Positions 37,425 to 47,407 of a stretch of 64,000 nt of DNA are shown here, one piece after another. This stretch comes from Candidatus Chlorobium masyuteum (GTDB taxonomy: Bacteria; Bacteroidota; Chlorobiia; Chlorobiales; Chlorobiaceae). The DNA lies in contig NZ_JAAORA010000001.1 in assembly GCF_011601315.1 (NCBI RefSeq), forward strand, positions 62,001 through 126,000, in the 5' to 3' direction. The notes beneath the pieces are model-generated. The model did not search any database. It saw only the letters and a list, made by a program, of their open reading frames with translations, and was not told where the DNA came from. The translations under genes were made by a program, and so were the position numbers. Each line of letters opens with the position of its first letter. The first letter of the stretch is position 1.

Positions 37425-38210
37425 TCATGATGCAAAAAAATCCCGCTTCCGAAAAACACCGAAGAGCAGTCTGAACAGGACTTTTCTCTTTGTCAGCCAC
37501 TCAATACGCTCATAGGTTCTTGTCGCTGCAAGCATTCTCTTCACCAGAAATTCCGTAACAGAGTCAACTTCATCAGCCAGAAGATTATAAAATCCTTTCC
37601 ATTTCCGGCTCTCTTCGGATGGTTCGCTCACCGTGTCGAGGAGAAGAGCGGTTATTACCATACCTGGACTCACCTCTCCGAACTGAATACCGGACTTTCC
37701 GGCCTCATGGGCAAATGCTCTGGTAAAATAGTGCACGGCACTTTTTGACGTTCCATACATACTCATTCCGTCAATAATTGCGCCTTTGCTTCCATGACCC
37801 TCCATATTGAATATCCTGCCGTACCCCTGCAGCTTCATACCGTTGAATGCCGCAACGGTACCGTTGATCACCCCGAGCAGGTTGACCGCAAGCAGCTGTT
37901 TTACCGCTCTATCATCAAGTTCCCAAAGCCTTTTCTGCTGCTGACCGATACCGGCATTGTTCACCCAGATATCAACCTTGCCGAAGCGGTTTGCTGCCGA
38001 ATGAAACAACCGTTCCATGCTCTCCCTGTCGGCAACATCTCCCTCAACACCATACACCCGCTCCCTGTACTTGTTCAAACGGCATAACGCTTCATCAAGA
38101 CGCTCCTGATGAGATCCGTTAAGCGTAACCCTGTGCCCTTTTTGAAGAAACCGCTCGGCAAGTCCGAAGCCGATACCACGGGTACTCCCGGTTATGACAA
38201 TATGTTTCAT
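37425..38210 (-). CDS. short-chain dehydrogenase/reductase, NYC1/NOL (chlorophyll b reductase)-like
   Basis: The protein has 261 residues. The NAD(P)-binding motif is ITGSTRGIGFGLAERF with NNAG at about 88. The catalytic Tyr and Lys are in YGTSK (about 153-157). The usual catalytic Ser region reads IFNMEGHGSKG, close to the IFNMDGAGSGG of plant NYC1/NOL chlorophyll b reductases, and SPGMVITALLLD matches their SPGMV-LLL segment. NYC1 and NOL reduce the C7 formyl group of chlorophyll b. Chlorobi contain C7-formyl pigments only in brown species, so the substrate here is open. Family resemblance is seen directly; the pigment role is inference. Confidence 0.75.
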   Translation of the reverse strand: MKHIVITGSTRGIGFGLAERFLQKGHRVTLNGSHQERLDEALCRLNKYRERVYGVEGDVADRESMERLFHSAANRFGKVDIWVNNAGIGQQQKRLWELDDRAVKQLLAVNLLGVINGTVAAFNGMKLQGYGRIFNMEGHGSKGAIIDGMSMYGTSKSAVHYFTRAFAHEAGKSGIQFGEVSPGMVITALLLDTVSEPSEESRKWKGFYNLLADEVDSVTEFLVKRMLAATRTYERIEWLTKRKVLFRLLFGVFRKRDFFAS

Positions 38211-38513
38211 AAAACAATCTGTTAACAGTAGAGGAGGCAGACCCCCTGTAAGTTAGTGAAATTCAGACCGATCGGGCAAGCAGCCCGCTATCGCAACTGC
38301 CCTGAAGCTCTTGACGGATGCCCTCCAAACCGGAAAAACGGATGGTTGACCGCAGAGATGCATTCCGGTCATGATGCTTTCATGAAATATTGTATTTTCC
38401 ACCGTATAAAAATTATTATTCAATGATGAGCACCGCCAAGCGAAGCAATCAACCTGCAGAAGAGGGTATTCGTGGTGCCCTGATGCCGATCATCTCTATA
38501 AGTCCAGTCAATC
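38211..38513. other. 303-bp divergent intergenic region with a small hairpin
   Basis: This lies between the SDR gene (minus) and the ABC-F gene (plus) and contains both promoters. CGGGC (38273-38277) and GCCCG (38283-38287) form a 5-bp hairpin. I see nothing else I can support. Confidence 0.35.
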
Positions 38514-40475
38514 ATGCTTGAAGCCAGAAACCTCTCTCTTACCGTCGGAACCAAAGAGCTCCTCGTCGACACATCGTTCCGGGTCGGCGACACTGACCAT
38601 GTCGCACTTGTAGGCCTTAACGGTACTGGCAAATCGACCCTTCTCCGCCATATCAGCGGAACGACCTATGACAGCGGGCTCATGACCAGCGGGCAGCTGC
38701 TCAAATCAGCGGAAACAACCATCGGCTACCTGCCGCAGGAGATCAACTTTGATGCGGATCTGGAAAAAACCGCCCTGCAGTATGCTCTCCTGGCGAACGA
38801 ACGGCTTTGCGTTCTATCGGAAAAAATCACCCGCATGGAGCACGAGCTCGCCCTTCCGGAACAGGATTATGAGAGTGAATCCTACCACCAGCTTATAGAA
38901 CGCTTTTCCGATGCCATGCATGAGTTTGAACATCTGGGAGGCTACACCATGCAGTCCGATGCCGAAAAGGTGCTGGCAGGACTCGGCTTCAGCGAGATAG
39001 ATTTCCACAAAAAAGTCAAGGCTTTTTCCGGTGGATGGCAGATGCGCCTCCATCTCACCAAACTGCTCCTGCAGAACCCTACACTCCTGTTGCTTGACGA
39101 GCCGACCAACCACCTTGATATAGATTCACTCCGGTGGCTGGAGAACTATCTGGTAAACTACGAGCACAGCTATATCATCGTCTCCCATGACCGGTTTTTT
39201 CTTGACAAACTCACAAAAAAGACCCTTGAAATTGCATTTGCACGCATTCATGAGTACAAGGGGAACTACTCCTATTACGAAAAGGAGAAGGCAGAGCGCT
39301 ATGAACTGATGATGGGCAAATATGCCAATGATCTCAAAAAAATGGAGGAGCTCCGCGCCTTTGTCGACCGATTCCGCTACAAGGCAACCAAGGCACGCCA
39401 GGCACAGAGTCGTCTGAAGCAGATGGAGAAGCTTGAAAGCCAGATAGAGTCTCCCGAGGAGGACCTCTCGCGAATCTCCTTCCGCTTTCCGAAAGCTATG
39501 CCATCCGGTCGAGAGGTGATGCGGCTTGAAGGCGTAAAAAAAGCTTACACCCTGCCGGACGGAACAATAAAGCCGGTTCTTAAGGGACTTGATCTGGAGG
39601 TGATGCGAGGAGACCGGATCGCTATTGTCGGCTCTAACGGCGCAGGAAAAAGCACCTTCTGCAAAATCATTGCCGGACAGCTCGATTTTGAAGGCAAGCT
39701 CACCATGGGTCACAATGTCTCACTGAACTACTTCGGACAGCATCAGACGGAAAGCCTTTCGCCGGAAAAAAGCATCTATAACGAAATGCTCGACTCCGCA
39801 CCCAATTCTGAAGCCCAGAAAAGGGTTCGGGATATTCTCGGCTGTTTTCTCTTCAGCGGAGATGCCATCAATAAAAAAATCAGGGTGCTCTCGGGAGGGG
39901 AAAAATCAAGGGTAGCGTTGGCCAAAATCCTCCTGCAGGCCTCTAACCTGCTGATCATGGATGAACCGACCAACCATCTTGACATGCGTTCAAAAGAGAT
40001 GCTGATCGAGTCGCTTGAAAACTACAGCGGAACCCTTCTGCTCGTCAGTCACGACCGCTATTTTCTCGACAGCCTGGTCAACAAGGTGATAGAGATCAAA
40101 AACGGCAACATGCAGCTTCACCTCGGCACCTACGCTGAATATCTTGAGAAAGCGGAAAAAGCCATTGAAGCCGAACGCAAACTGGAAGCCGCCGGACGTC
40201 AGAAAAGCCAGACCTCCACACAAACAATCTCCGAAAAGGATAAAGAGCAGGCGAAAAAGAGTGCCGCAGCAAAAAAGGACAAAAAGAGAATCGAAGAGAT
40301 TGAGCAGAAAATCAACCGGCTGGAGCAGCAGAAAGAGTCGATTGAAACTGTTATGGCAACCGAGGATTTCTATAAAAAGAGTCAGAAGGAGACCGACAGC
40401 ATCCTTGACGGCTACCATAAACTCTGCGCAGAACTGAATCTGCTGTTTGCCGAGTGGGAAGTGATCTCTGCTTAA
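38514..40475 (+). CDS. ABC-F family ATPase (ribosome-associated, Uup/EttA/YheS-like)
   Basis: The protein has 653 residues with two ABC domains and no membrane segment. Domain 1 has Walker [11 protein letters not shown], signature [15 protein letters not shown] and [13 protein letters not shown]. Domain 2 has Walker [11 protein letters not shown], signature [15 protein letters not shown] and [13 protein letters not shown]. The linker (about 250-310) is long and charged ([20 protein letters not shown]), as in factors that reach the ribosomal P/E site. A C-terminal coiled coil rich in Lys and Glu (about 550-650) follows, as in Uup-like proteins. It probably rescues or regulates translating ribosomes. 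Confidence 0.92.
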   Translation: MLEARNLSLTVGTKELLVDTSFRVGDTDHVALVGLNGTGKSTLLRHISGTTYDSGLMTSGQLLKSAETTIGYLPQEINFDADLEKTALQYALLANERLCVLSEKITRMEHELALPEQDYESESYHQLIERFSDAMHEFEHLGGYTMQSDAEKVLAGLGFSEIDFHKKVKAFSGGWQMRLHLTKLLLQNPTLLLLDEPTNHLDIDSLRWLENYLVNYEHSYIIVSHDRFFLDKLTKKTLEIAFARIHEYKGNYSYYEKEKAERYELMMGKYANDLKKMEELRAFVDRFRYKATKARQAQSRLKQMEKLESQIESPEEDLSRISFRFPKAMPSGREVMRLEGVKKAYTLPDGTIKPVLKGLDLEVMRGDRIAIVGSNGAGKSTFCKIIAGQLDFEGKLTMGHNVSLNYFGQHQTESLSPEKSIYNEMLDSAPNSEAQKRVRDILGCFLFSGDAINKKIRVLSGGEKSRVALAKILLQASNLLIMDEPTNHLDMRSKEMLIESLENYSGTLLLVSHDRYFLDSLVNKVIEIKNGNMQLHLGTYAEYLEKAEKAIEAERKLEAAGRQKSQTSTQTISEKDKEQAKKSAAAKKDKKRIEEIEQKINRLEQQKESIETVMATEDFYKKSQKETDSILDGYHKLCAELNLLFAEWEVISA

Positions 40476-40531
40476 GGTCACCGCTATAAATTGTCGTGAG
40501 CCCCGAACGTATCGGGATCATCAGCGATGCT

Positions 40532-43500
40532 CTACAGCCACTTCCTGATGGTTTCAACCAGAATGGCAGGGTCAATCGGTTTCGAAACGTAATCGGTCAT
40601 CCCTGCATGCATACAGAGCTCACGATCGCCCTGCATGGTATGTGCGGTAAGAGCAATCACCGGGATACGGTGATTGAGTACTGCGGAATCAGGACTGCGG
40701 ATGATACGGGTAGCCTCCAGACCATCCATTTCAGGCATCTGGAGATCCATGATGACAAGATCATAAGAGGTAGTCTCAAGTGCCCTGACCGCTTCGGCGC
40801 CATTGACGACCACGTCGATATGATAACCGAGCTTGCCCAGAATACCGATCACAACCTTCTGGTTGATGCTGGTGTCTTCAGCAAGCAGTAACCGGACTCC
40901 TTCTCCCCGACCATCTTTTTTTTGCGGCTGACTCTCCTGCAGGCTCTCACCGGCAGTCATTGAGCTCCCTCCCGGTTCGGTATCGGCAAAAATAATAGCC
41001 GCAAACGTATCAAACAGGTCGGACTGGAGAATCGGTTTCGAAAGGCATGCGGTGCACCCCATACGCTTGAGATCCTCCTGGGAGCACTTGCTGCCAAGGG
41101 CGCTCATCATAACAAGAACAGTCGCCGCGAGTTTTTCATCATCCTTTATCGATCGGCAAAGCGTTGCTCCATCCATATCGGGCATCTGCATATCGATCAG
41201 GGCAAGGCGATAGGGCTCCCCGCTTTCAATTGCGCGTTTGAGCTCCTCAACAACCTGCGCTCCACCCGACAGCTCCTTAACAACGGCTCCCCATGACAAA
41301 AACTGCCGTCGCAGAACGGTGCGGTTGGTGGCATTGTCATCAACAATAAGTATGCGGGTTCCGGCAATCGCATCCTTTGAATACCTTCCGCCGTTTAGCT
41401 TCGGCTGCTGCTTTTTGAATGGAATGGAGAACCAGAACTCGGAGCCTTCGTTTTCCCGGCTGTTCATGCCTATCTCTCCTCCCATCAGCTCCACAAGCTG
41501 ACGGGAAATTGCCAGCCCCAGACCTGTCCCTCCGAACCTCCGTGTTGTCGAAGCGTCAACCTGGGTAAAGCTCGAAAAAAGGATGGGAATTTTCTGTTCA
41601 GGAATTCCTATGCCTGTATCCCTGACCGAAAAACGCAGCAAATCCTCATGATCTGAAGTTGAAACAAGCGCGACCGAGACCGAAACCTCACCCTGATGCG
41701 TAAACTTGATGGCATTACCGGCAAGATTGCTCAGTACCTGATAGAGCCGCCCCGGATCACCACGAAGAAAAGGAGTGACATCAGGAGATGCCGCACAGAT
41801 AAACTCAAGCTCCTTATCCCGCGCCCGCACAGCCATGATTGAGGAGACATCATCCAGCACATTTCGCAGATCAAAATCAAGAGTTTCAAGTTCAAATTTG
41901 CCAGCCTCAATCTTTGAAAAATCAAGAATATCGTTGATTAGACCCAGCAGAAAATCCGCGCTTTCCATGACTGCCTGGGCATATCCACGCTGTTCATCAC
42001 TGAGTGGCGTGTCAAGAAGAAGCCCGGTCATACCAATAACACCGTTCATGGGAGTACGGATTTCATGGCTCATATTTGCCAGAAATTCGCTCTTCGCCCT
42101 GTTGGCCGATTCAGAGGTAAAGCGGGCTTCAACAAGAGCGGTTTCATGGCGGTGACGAACCTCTGCATTGGTAAACAGTTCGGCAAGGACCCTGAGCAGG
42201 GAGAGATCATCATCCGCCCAGATTTTCAGGGTGCGCACGGCATCAAAGCCGACAAAGCCGAAGCACTGTTCACCATAATTCAATGGGATGGTAATAAGCG
42301 ACTGAATCCCCTGAGGCTCAAGCAGGGCACGAAAAGCACTCTTTTCCGGCAACTCCTTCACATCCGGAATGTGCACAATCCTCCCCTGCCGGTGAGAATC
42401 AACCAGTTCCGGCATTGCTGCATTGGGCAGATTCTGAAGGTTCTGAATTTCAGCATTGATACCCGGAGCACACCACTCATGGGTATTGCTCATTGATCTC
42501 TTTTCAAAGTCATAGCTGAACAGATACACACGGTCAACCCGGGCAAACTCACCAACCAGCGCAAGAGCACTGTTTATAGAGTTATCAAGATCTTCAATCG
42601 GGTTATTGATAAATCCGATTGCGAGATCCATAAGCACAAGCTGGAAAGCCGACCGTCGTTTGAGCTCCTCTTCTATCTTTTTGCTTCCGGAGATGTCGCT
42701 GTGAGAACCGGCCATCCGGTAGGGAAGACCATCTTTGTCCCGAAGAGCTTCCCCTTTCGCAAGTAGCCACAGATACTCGCCGTTTCGGTGCCTGAAGCGG
42801 AATTCAACACTGAAAACCGGAACCTCACCTTTAAGGTATCGCTCCAGACAGATTTTATACTCCGGCAGATCATCAGGATGCACCCGATCTTCAAACGTGG
42901 CGTAGATATTGGGAAGTTCATGGTCTTCATAACCGATCATCTTTTTCCACCGTGGAGAGAGATAGAGGCTGTTATCCCGGATATTCCAGTCCCAGATGCC
43001 ATCATTACTGCCGTTGACAGCAAGCATATACTGCTCGCGGCTCAGAATCAGCTCCTGTTCACGACGCCTCACACTCCTGTCCGTCCGACTGAGAACAACA
43101 ACAAGAAAGCTGTAGAGAAAGGTGAAAATGACGATAACAGAGATAACGGCAATCGAGACAAGACGGTAAACTCGGTCATTGTAAGCCGAAATATCCTGCA
43201 TGATGATGATCTTCCCGGTAATGCGGCCTGAAACCTCCTTGAAGGATTTAGCCGTAACCCGCCAGGGTCTCCCCTCCCAGTCGGTCTGCATGCTTTCCGA
43301 TAAACCCCTGGAGAGCACGGCATTGAACTCCCCGGGAAAACGACCGAAAGAAGAGAATACCAGCACATCACTGCTGAATCGATTCCAGTCACGGTACCGC
43401 TTGAAGATTTTGATCCCCTCTTCCCATCCTGATTGCTGGAGCAGCTTCTTGTTGATGAAGACCGCCACTCCCCGCCCCGACTCAAGATGCAATCCCTTAA

Positions 43501-44716
43501 GAATACTGTCAACCTCTCGGCCGATTTCAATGTACCCGATCAGCCTGCCGTTATCCTCAACAGGAATGACCGCACTCAGAATCAGGGTACCCTGCGGACC
43601 AAGCTCGATACCGCATGAAAGCTTTCCGGTGCGTTGTGCCTCACGTGCAGTAAACCGGTTGATCCTGTCTCCGCTCCTTGAGGGATTATGCACCCGAAGA
43701 ATGCAGTTGCGAGCAGTGTCAATGAAATTGAAGTGTGTTATGCCATAGTAACGCTCAAGCCTTTTGTAGAGCGGTGCACTGAGTGAGTAGAGGCGGTTTT
43801 TGTCGTGGTTGCGCAATGCATCATAGAGCGAGCTGTTGTGGCTTATTGCCTCAAGCGTAACAATAAAGCCCTCCTTTGACACATCAATGCTTTGGCGCAA
43901 CGCCTCGGCAACCTCATCTTCAGAACGGTGAACATCCTCCTCCAGACGCTGCTGCTGCTGCCACCAGAGCAGGAGGCCGAGTGTGATGATAAGTATGGAG
44001 ATCAGCGCAGCAAGCGGAGGCATGAGACGTCGCAGTACCAGACCCGGGCGGGCTTCCTCCCTGCGCGAAACGAGATAAATACTGGTAAGCACAATAAGGC
44101 TTACCATGATAAAGCCGACAGGAATTGCTGAGCGGGCGACAAGATCCCATGTCCACTCGGAAGCATCAATATCCATGCCAATTACTGCAATGGCCTTGCC
44201 GCTCTGGGGGTCAACAAGGGGAACAAAACCACTGACCCATGTTCCCCAGCGGTCGGCAACAGGTCCTTCGGTATCCGGTGCGTTTCTCAGGAAGACATTC
44301 TGAAGAATATCGGTCGCCTCACCATATACCTGACCCGCAGGAGAGGATTCCGGTGAACTTGAAGGTTCGGAATCGACATAAAAGAAAACCGTTCCGCTGC
44401 CGGTCCTGCCCAGCAAATAGACAAAACGGGACTTTGAAACGGCACCTCTGGTTCTGGAAAGCTGTTCCTTAAGTTTCACATAGGCCGTTTTTTCCATGTC
44501 GGACGGCGAACCTTCAAGCGCTTTGAGCTGCTCCATATCGATGCCCTGGGCAGCTATAAGCACCTGCCGGAGCAGCTGGTCATGCATCTGACGATCAGCG
44601 TGCACAACTGCCCTCCACGCAAAAAAAGAGCCGCACAGAAAAAGGAGGCCTAAAAGCAGTATCGGGATATAGCTTTTTTTCGTTGAACCGGGTGACTGTG
44701 TATTCAGAGCCTCCAT
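40532..44716 (-). CDS. large hybrid sensor histidine kinase: two sensor regions, PAS, GAF, HisKA, HATPase, two receivers
   Basis: The protein has about 1394 residues from the ATG at 44716. A TTG-initiated frame upstream to 44755 is less likely. Order: a membrane helix near the start, first periplasmic region, helices at about 200-270, second periplasmic region (about 270-530), helix VSIAVISVIVIFTFLYSFLV, PAS (YMLAVNGSNDGIWDWNIRDN), GAF (about 700-850), HisKA with FLANMSHEIRTPMNGVIGMT, HATPase (RFGGTGLGLAISRQLVELMG), REC1 (ILIVDDNATNRTV, phospho-Asp in ALIDMQMPDMDG) and REC2 (LLLAEDTSINQKVV, phospho-Asp in VIMDLQMPEMDG). No Hpt domain is visible, so an external one is needed for a BarA-like relay. 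The signal is unknown. It stands alone. Confidence 0.93.
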   Translation of the reverse strand: MEALNTQSPGSTKKSYIPILLLGLLFLCGSFFAWRAVVHADRQMHDQLLRQVLIAAQGIDMEQLKALEGSPSDMEKTAYVKLKEQLSRTRGAVSKSRFVYLLGRTGSGTVFFYVDSEPSSSPESSPAGQVYGEATDILQNVFLRNAPDTEGPVADRWGTWVSGFVPLVDPQSGKAIAVIGMDIDASEWTWDLVARSAIPVGFIMVSLIVLTSIYLVSRREEARPGLVLRRLMPPLAALISILIITLGLLLWWQQQQRLEEDVHRSEDEVAEALRQSIDVSKEGFIVTLEAISHNSSLYDALRNHDKNRLYSLSAPLYKRLERYYGITHFNFIDTARNCILRVHNPSRSGDRINRFTAREAQRTGKLSCGIELGPQGTLILSAVIPVEDNGRLIGYIEIGREVDSILKGLHLESGRGVAVFINKKLLQQSGWEEGIKIFKRYRDWNRFSSDVLVFSSFGRFPGEFNAVLSRGLSESMQTDWEGRPWRVTAKSFKEVSGRITGKIIIMQDISAYNDRVYRLVSIAVISVIVIFTFLYSFLVVVLSRTDRSVRRREQELILSREQYMLAVNGSNDGIWDWNIRDNSLYLSPRWKKMIGYEDHELPNIYATFEDRVHPDDLPEYKICLERYLKGEVPVFSVEFRFRHRNGEYLWLLAKGEALRDKDGLPYRMAGSHSDISGSKKIEEELKRRSAFQLVLMDLAIGFINNPIEDLDNSINSALALVGEFARVDRVYLFSYDFEKRSMSNTHEWCAPGINAEIQNLQNLPNAAMPELVDSHRQGRIVHIPDVKELPEKSAFRALLEPQGIQSLITIPLNYGEQCFGFVGFDAVRTLKIWADDDLSLLRVLAELFTNAEVRHRHETALVEARFTSESANRAKSEFLANMSHEIRTPMNGVIGMTGLLLDTPLSDEQRGYAQAVMESADFLLGLINDILDFSKIEAGKFELETLDFDLRNVLDDVSSIMAVRARDKELEFICAASPDVTPFLRGDPGRLYQVLSNLAGNAIKFTHQGEVSVSVALVSTSDHEDLLRFSVRDTGIGIPEQKIPILFSSFTQVDASTTRRFGGTGLGLAISRQLVELMGGEIGMNSRENEGSEFWFSIPFKKQQPKLNGGRYSKDAIAGTRILIVDDNATNRTVLRRQFLSWGAVVKELSGGAQVVEELKRAIESGEPYRLALIDMQMPDMDGATLCRSIKDDEKLAATVLVMMSALGSKCSQEDLKRMGCTACLSKPILQSDLFDTFAAIIFADTEPGGSSMTAGESLQESQPQKKDGRGEGVRLLLAEDTSINQKVVIGILGKLGYHIDVVVNGAEAVRALETTSYDLVIMDLQMPEMDGLEATRIIRSPDSAVLNHRIPVIALTAHTMQGDRELCMHAGMTDYVSKPIDPAILVETIRKWL

Positions 44717-45012
44717 GAACTGTTCAATAACGAGGTTGATCTCCTTGCATACCAAACAAAATAATCATCCGATCCGGGATAATGGCCCAGCAACTCTCCC
44801 TCTCCAATAACCTGTTCTGAATGGTCAAGGAGGAGTGCACTCTTTCCATTACCGCCAAAAACAGGTTCAGGTATCGGTAACCTGAAGCATTAAGGGCGCA
44901 TTGCATTATAATCTACCACTTTTTCCCCCGCCTTCAAATATGGCTGACCAGAGGTAATGTATATGCTGGAGGAAAAGAAAATACGCAGGTGTGACTTGGA
45001 TTGCAGACCGCC

Positions 45013-45342
45013 TTATGGATGAATTCCGCCGGAAAACACCCGGAGTCCGACAACACCGGAAATGATGAGCAGGAGAGAGATGATGCGGGCAAGATCAGCG
45101 GATTCATCAAACAGCAGCATCCCCATGATGGCAACCCCCGCCGCACCGATACCGGTCCAGACCGCATAGGCCGTTCCGACCGGAATGGTTTTCATGGCAA
45201 GCGAGAGAAGCCAGAAACTTGCGATCATGGCCACAGCCGTCAGGAGCGAAGGGATCGGCCGGGAAAAGCCCTGGGTGTATTTGATGCCAATGGCCCAGCC
45301 GCACTCCAGACAACCGGCAATAACAAGATAGATCCATGCCAT
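45013..45342 (-). CDS. small multidrug resistance (SMR) protein, SugE/Gdx-like
   Basis: The protein has 109 residues and four membrane helices covering most of its length. The membrane-embedded glutamate is in [20 protein letters not shown], and [17 protein letters not shown] is the signature that separates SugE/Gdx guanidinium exporters from EmrE-type drug pumps. It functions as a dual-topology dimer in the inner membrane. No other SMR gene is beside it. I looked upstream for a guanidine riboswitch and could not support one. Confidence 0.88.
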   Translation of the reverse strand: MAWIYLVIAGCLECGWAIGIKYTQGFSRPIPSLLTAVAMIASFWLLSLAMKTIPVGTAYAVWTGIGAAGVAIMGMLLFDESADLARIISLLLIISGVVGLRVFSGGIHP

Positions 45343-45441
45343 AAGTAATGAGATAAAGGATTGGTCACCTCTGTTTATTTGTTCCGAAACCCGATTACTT
45401 CGTTGGGCGGCGCCCGATTGTCAAAAATTTGGATGCCCCTG

Positions 45442-46578
45442 TTATATTTTAGCCCATCGCTGCATCTTATCCGATTTTCTGGCTGCCTGCAAGACTCTCT
45501 GGATCATAAGACCATCGTTAAATCCAGCGGCATCATGCAACCGCTTCTCACCATTTTTGAGTGCCTTGACCATCCGGTAGGCATAAAAGGCGAACCCTAC
45601 AGCAAATATACCATGAACAGCCAATGATGAGTGCCGAATCTGCTCCTGAAGCACCAGTTCGTCCCACGCAAGCATCGGTTCAACCAGTTTCCATCGGGGA
45701 GCATCAATAAGACTGCGTCCCACTTTTGCATTGTCATTTTCAACCTCCCACAGCCGCCCTGCACCGTCAAGACGAATGGTTTTATGACTGCCGACAACTT
45801 CAAAGGAGAACCATGTATAGGCGCCAACCGTGGTAACATGCATCAGGGAGGAGCTGCCAAGGGCAACGGATGAGGCGCCAAACTTCATCATCATGGCAAA
45901 ATGGTCGTCAGAAGTAACCCTGCATGGTTTCCCCGTTCTGTCGGGACGATAGGGAATACTGGTAGCAAGATTGCAGGAGACCGACGAAATTTCGCCGACC
46001 AGAAACCGGTTCAGGTCAATAAGATGGGAACCTATAGCGTAAAGCGCGCCTCCGCCTTGCTCTGCATCGCACCACCACGACCACGGCATATCGGGCCTGT
46101 TCCGGGTAGCAAGATTAACCACCGCACGAACTTCATACACTTTACCAATTTCACCGCCGTCAATCATCTGCTTCATGCATCGGACCGCAGGATGAAACCG
46201 GAGCTGATGATCAATGAGCGCAAACCCTGGGGCTGCTGCGACAGCTTCCACCATGCCGGTTGCATCGGCAACATCAAGCGCAAAGGGCTTCTCGCAGAGC
46301 ACGCTCTTGCCGCTCTCAAGTACTCCGGTCACCATCTCCCTGTGCAGGTACGTCGGTGTAGTAACACAGACAAGATCAAGATCACATTGCAGCATGTCAC
46401 GCCAGTCCGCAAAGCCCCGGGTCATGCCAAACATCTTCATAAACTTCTGACGATGCAGCTCGGTAGGACTCGCCACAGCGGCAAGCTCCACATCACCCAG
46501 CATTGAAAAGGCCGGTGCCTGTGCAATTCTCGCCCATCCGCTTCCGATAAACCCTATTTTTATTTTTTTCTGCTCCAT
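45442..46578 (-). CDS. Gfo/Idh/MocA-family oxidoreductase
   Basis: The protein has 378 residues. The N-terminal NAD(P)-binding domain has [20 protein letters not shown] and the family hallmark [10 protein letters not shown] (about 92-101). The C-terminal domain has [10 protein letters not shown] and [20 protein letters not shown], with the conserved HxxD pattern (SHLID). Members oxidise or reduce sugars, inositols or biliverdin-like compounds; nothing here points to one substrate. It is a single gene, and an SMR gene lies 99 bp downstream in the same direction. Confidence 0.85.
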   Translation of the reverse strand: MEQKKIKIGFIGSGWARIAQAPAFSMLGDVELAAVASPTELHRQKFMKMFGMTRGFADWRDMLQCDLDLVCVTTPTYLHREMVTGVLESGKSVLCEKPFALDVADATGMVEAVAAAPGFALIDHQLRFHPAVRCMKQMIDGGEIGKVYEVRAVVNLATRNRPDMPWSWWCDAEQGGGALYAIGSHLIDLNRFLVGEISSVSCNLATSIPYRPDRTGKPCRVTSDDHFAMMMKFGASSVALGSSSLMHVTTVGAYTWFSFEVVGSHKTIRLDGAGRLWEVENDNAKVGRSLIDAPRWKLVEPMLAWDELVLQEQIRHSSLAVHGIFAVGFAFYAYRMVKALKNGEKRLHDAAGFNDGLMIQRVLQAARKSDKMQRWAKI

Positions 46579-46948
46579 TCCCTCAAACTATATTCATATT
46601 TTTCAATCCTTTGCAAAGATAACAAGCCGCCAGACAAAGGAACAACTTCACAACTCAAATGCAAAATTCTGTTTTTTCAGGGTAAAGCGTTTTCTGCATT
46701 TCCAGCCGTTGAACACCTCTCCTGCGCACGCGTACTTCTGAAATTTTAAGGCAAAATAGCATAGTTATTCATAATATATAAGGCGATTATATTGTTTTAA
46801 CTAAAAAGGCACATCCCTGCATGTCAAGCACAGATAAGCCTGACGAAAAGGCGGGTTTTTAACGGTATCGGGAAATCGGCATAACAAAGCAGAAGGGCAC
46901 TCCGACGAGTCGAGGTGGAGCGGAGGATATGGTACGCTGTAACGGAGA
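46579..46948. other. 370-bp stretch without a gene
   Basis: This is the intergenic region between the Gfo/Idh/MocA gene and the broken higA. I see an AT-rich block (46741-46805) but no gene, no RNA fold and no repeat that I can support. Confidence 0.4.
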
Positions 46949-47283
46949 TTATAAGACGTGGCTCGTATGGCGAAGAATGGATTTTATTTCTGTGCTCTTG
47001 ATCTGCAAGCCTTCTTCAATATCATAGTCATCCTGCATGCCTAACCAGAATTTTGCGGAGTTTCCGAAATATTGCGAAAGGCGCAATGCCGTGTCTGCCG
47101 TTACTCCCCGCTTCCCTTTACGATTTCGGATATCCGGGTCTGAGGGATCCCGATATCTTTTGAAAGTCTGTATGCCGAGATCTCCAACGGAATTAAAAAC
47201 TCTTCCATCAAAACCTCTCCCGGATGAATATTTCTCAGTTCTTTCATTTCAGTGATAGTCAATAATTTCCGCTTCGGATGCAT
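46949..47283 (-). pseudogene. HigA-type antitoxin (XRE), frameshifted
   Basis: The first part reads RNIHPGEVLMEEFLIPLEIS and AYRLSKDIGIPQTRISEIVKG, the typical HigA start and helix-turn-helix, then stops at 47101. In the next frame the family sequence goes on exactly where expected: KRGVTADTALRLSQYFGNSA, then KFWLGMQDDYDIEEGL, to a TAA at 46949. One base is missing near 47117-47122, in or beside the A3G3 and G4 runs. No HigB toxin gene is recognisable upstream. It lies next to integron-type cassettes, a common home for such genes. Confidence 0.85.
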
Positions 47284-47400
47284 TCCTCTTCACTTTCGGA
47301 ACAACAACCCGGAGTCCAGAATGGGGTATAGGTGTTCAGCAGTAGATCAAGCTCGAACTGACAGCAATGAATATGTTGTCCCCTCATCCCGCTAGCGGAG

Positions 47401-47407
47401 GTTAGCC
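47401..47407 (-). repeat. attC core (R'' box) at the end of the first cassette gene, site incomplete
   Basis: The minus strand reads GGCTAAC across the stop codon of the 204-residue gene, the expected place and sequence for the first core box of an attC site. I do not find the second core box (GTTRRRY) within the following 100 bp, only a CCGCTAGCGG palindrome (47391-47400 region). The site looks truncated or decayed. Confidence 0.45.

Noticed and set aside
45343-45460. Guanidine riboswitch upstream of the SugE/Gdx-like gene
   Set aside because: The leader has a GC-rich palindrome (GGGCGGCGCCC) and one ACGA, but I cannot draw the paired ACGR hairpins of class II or the conserved cores of classes I or III.
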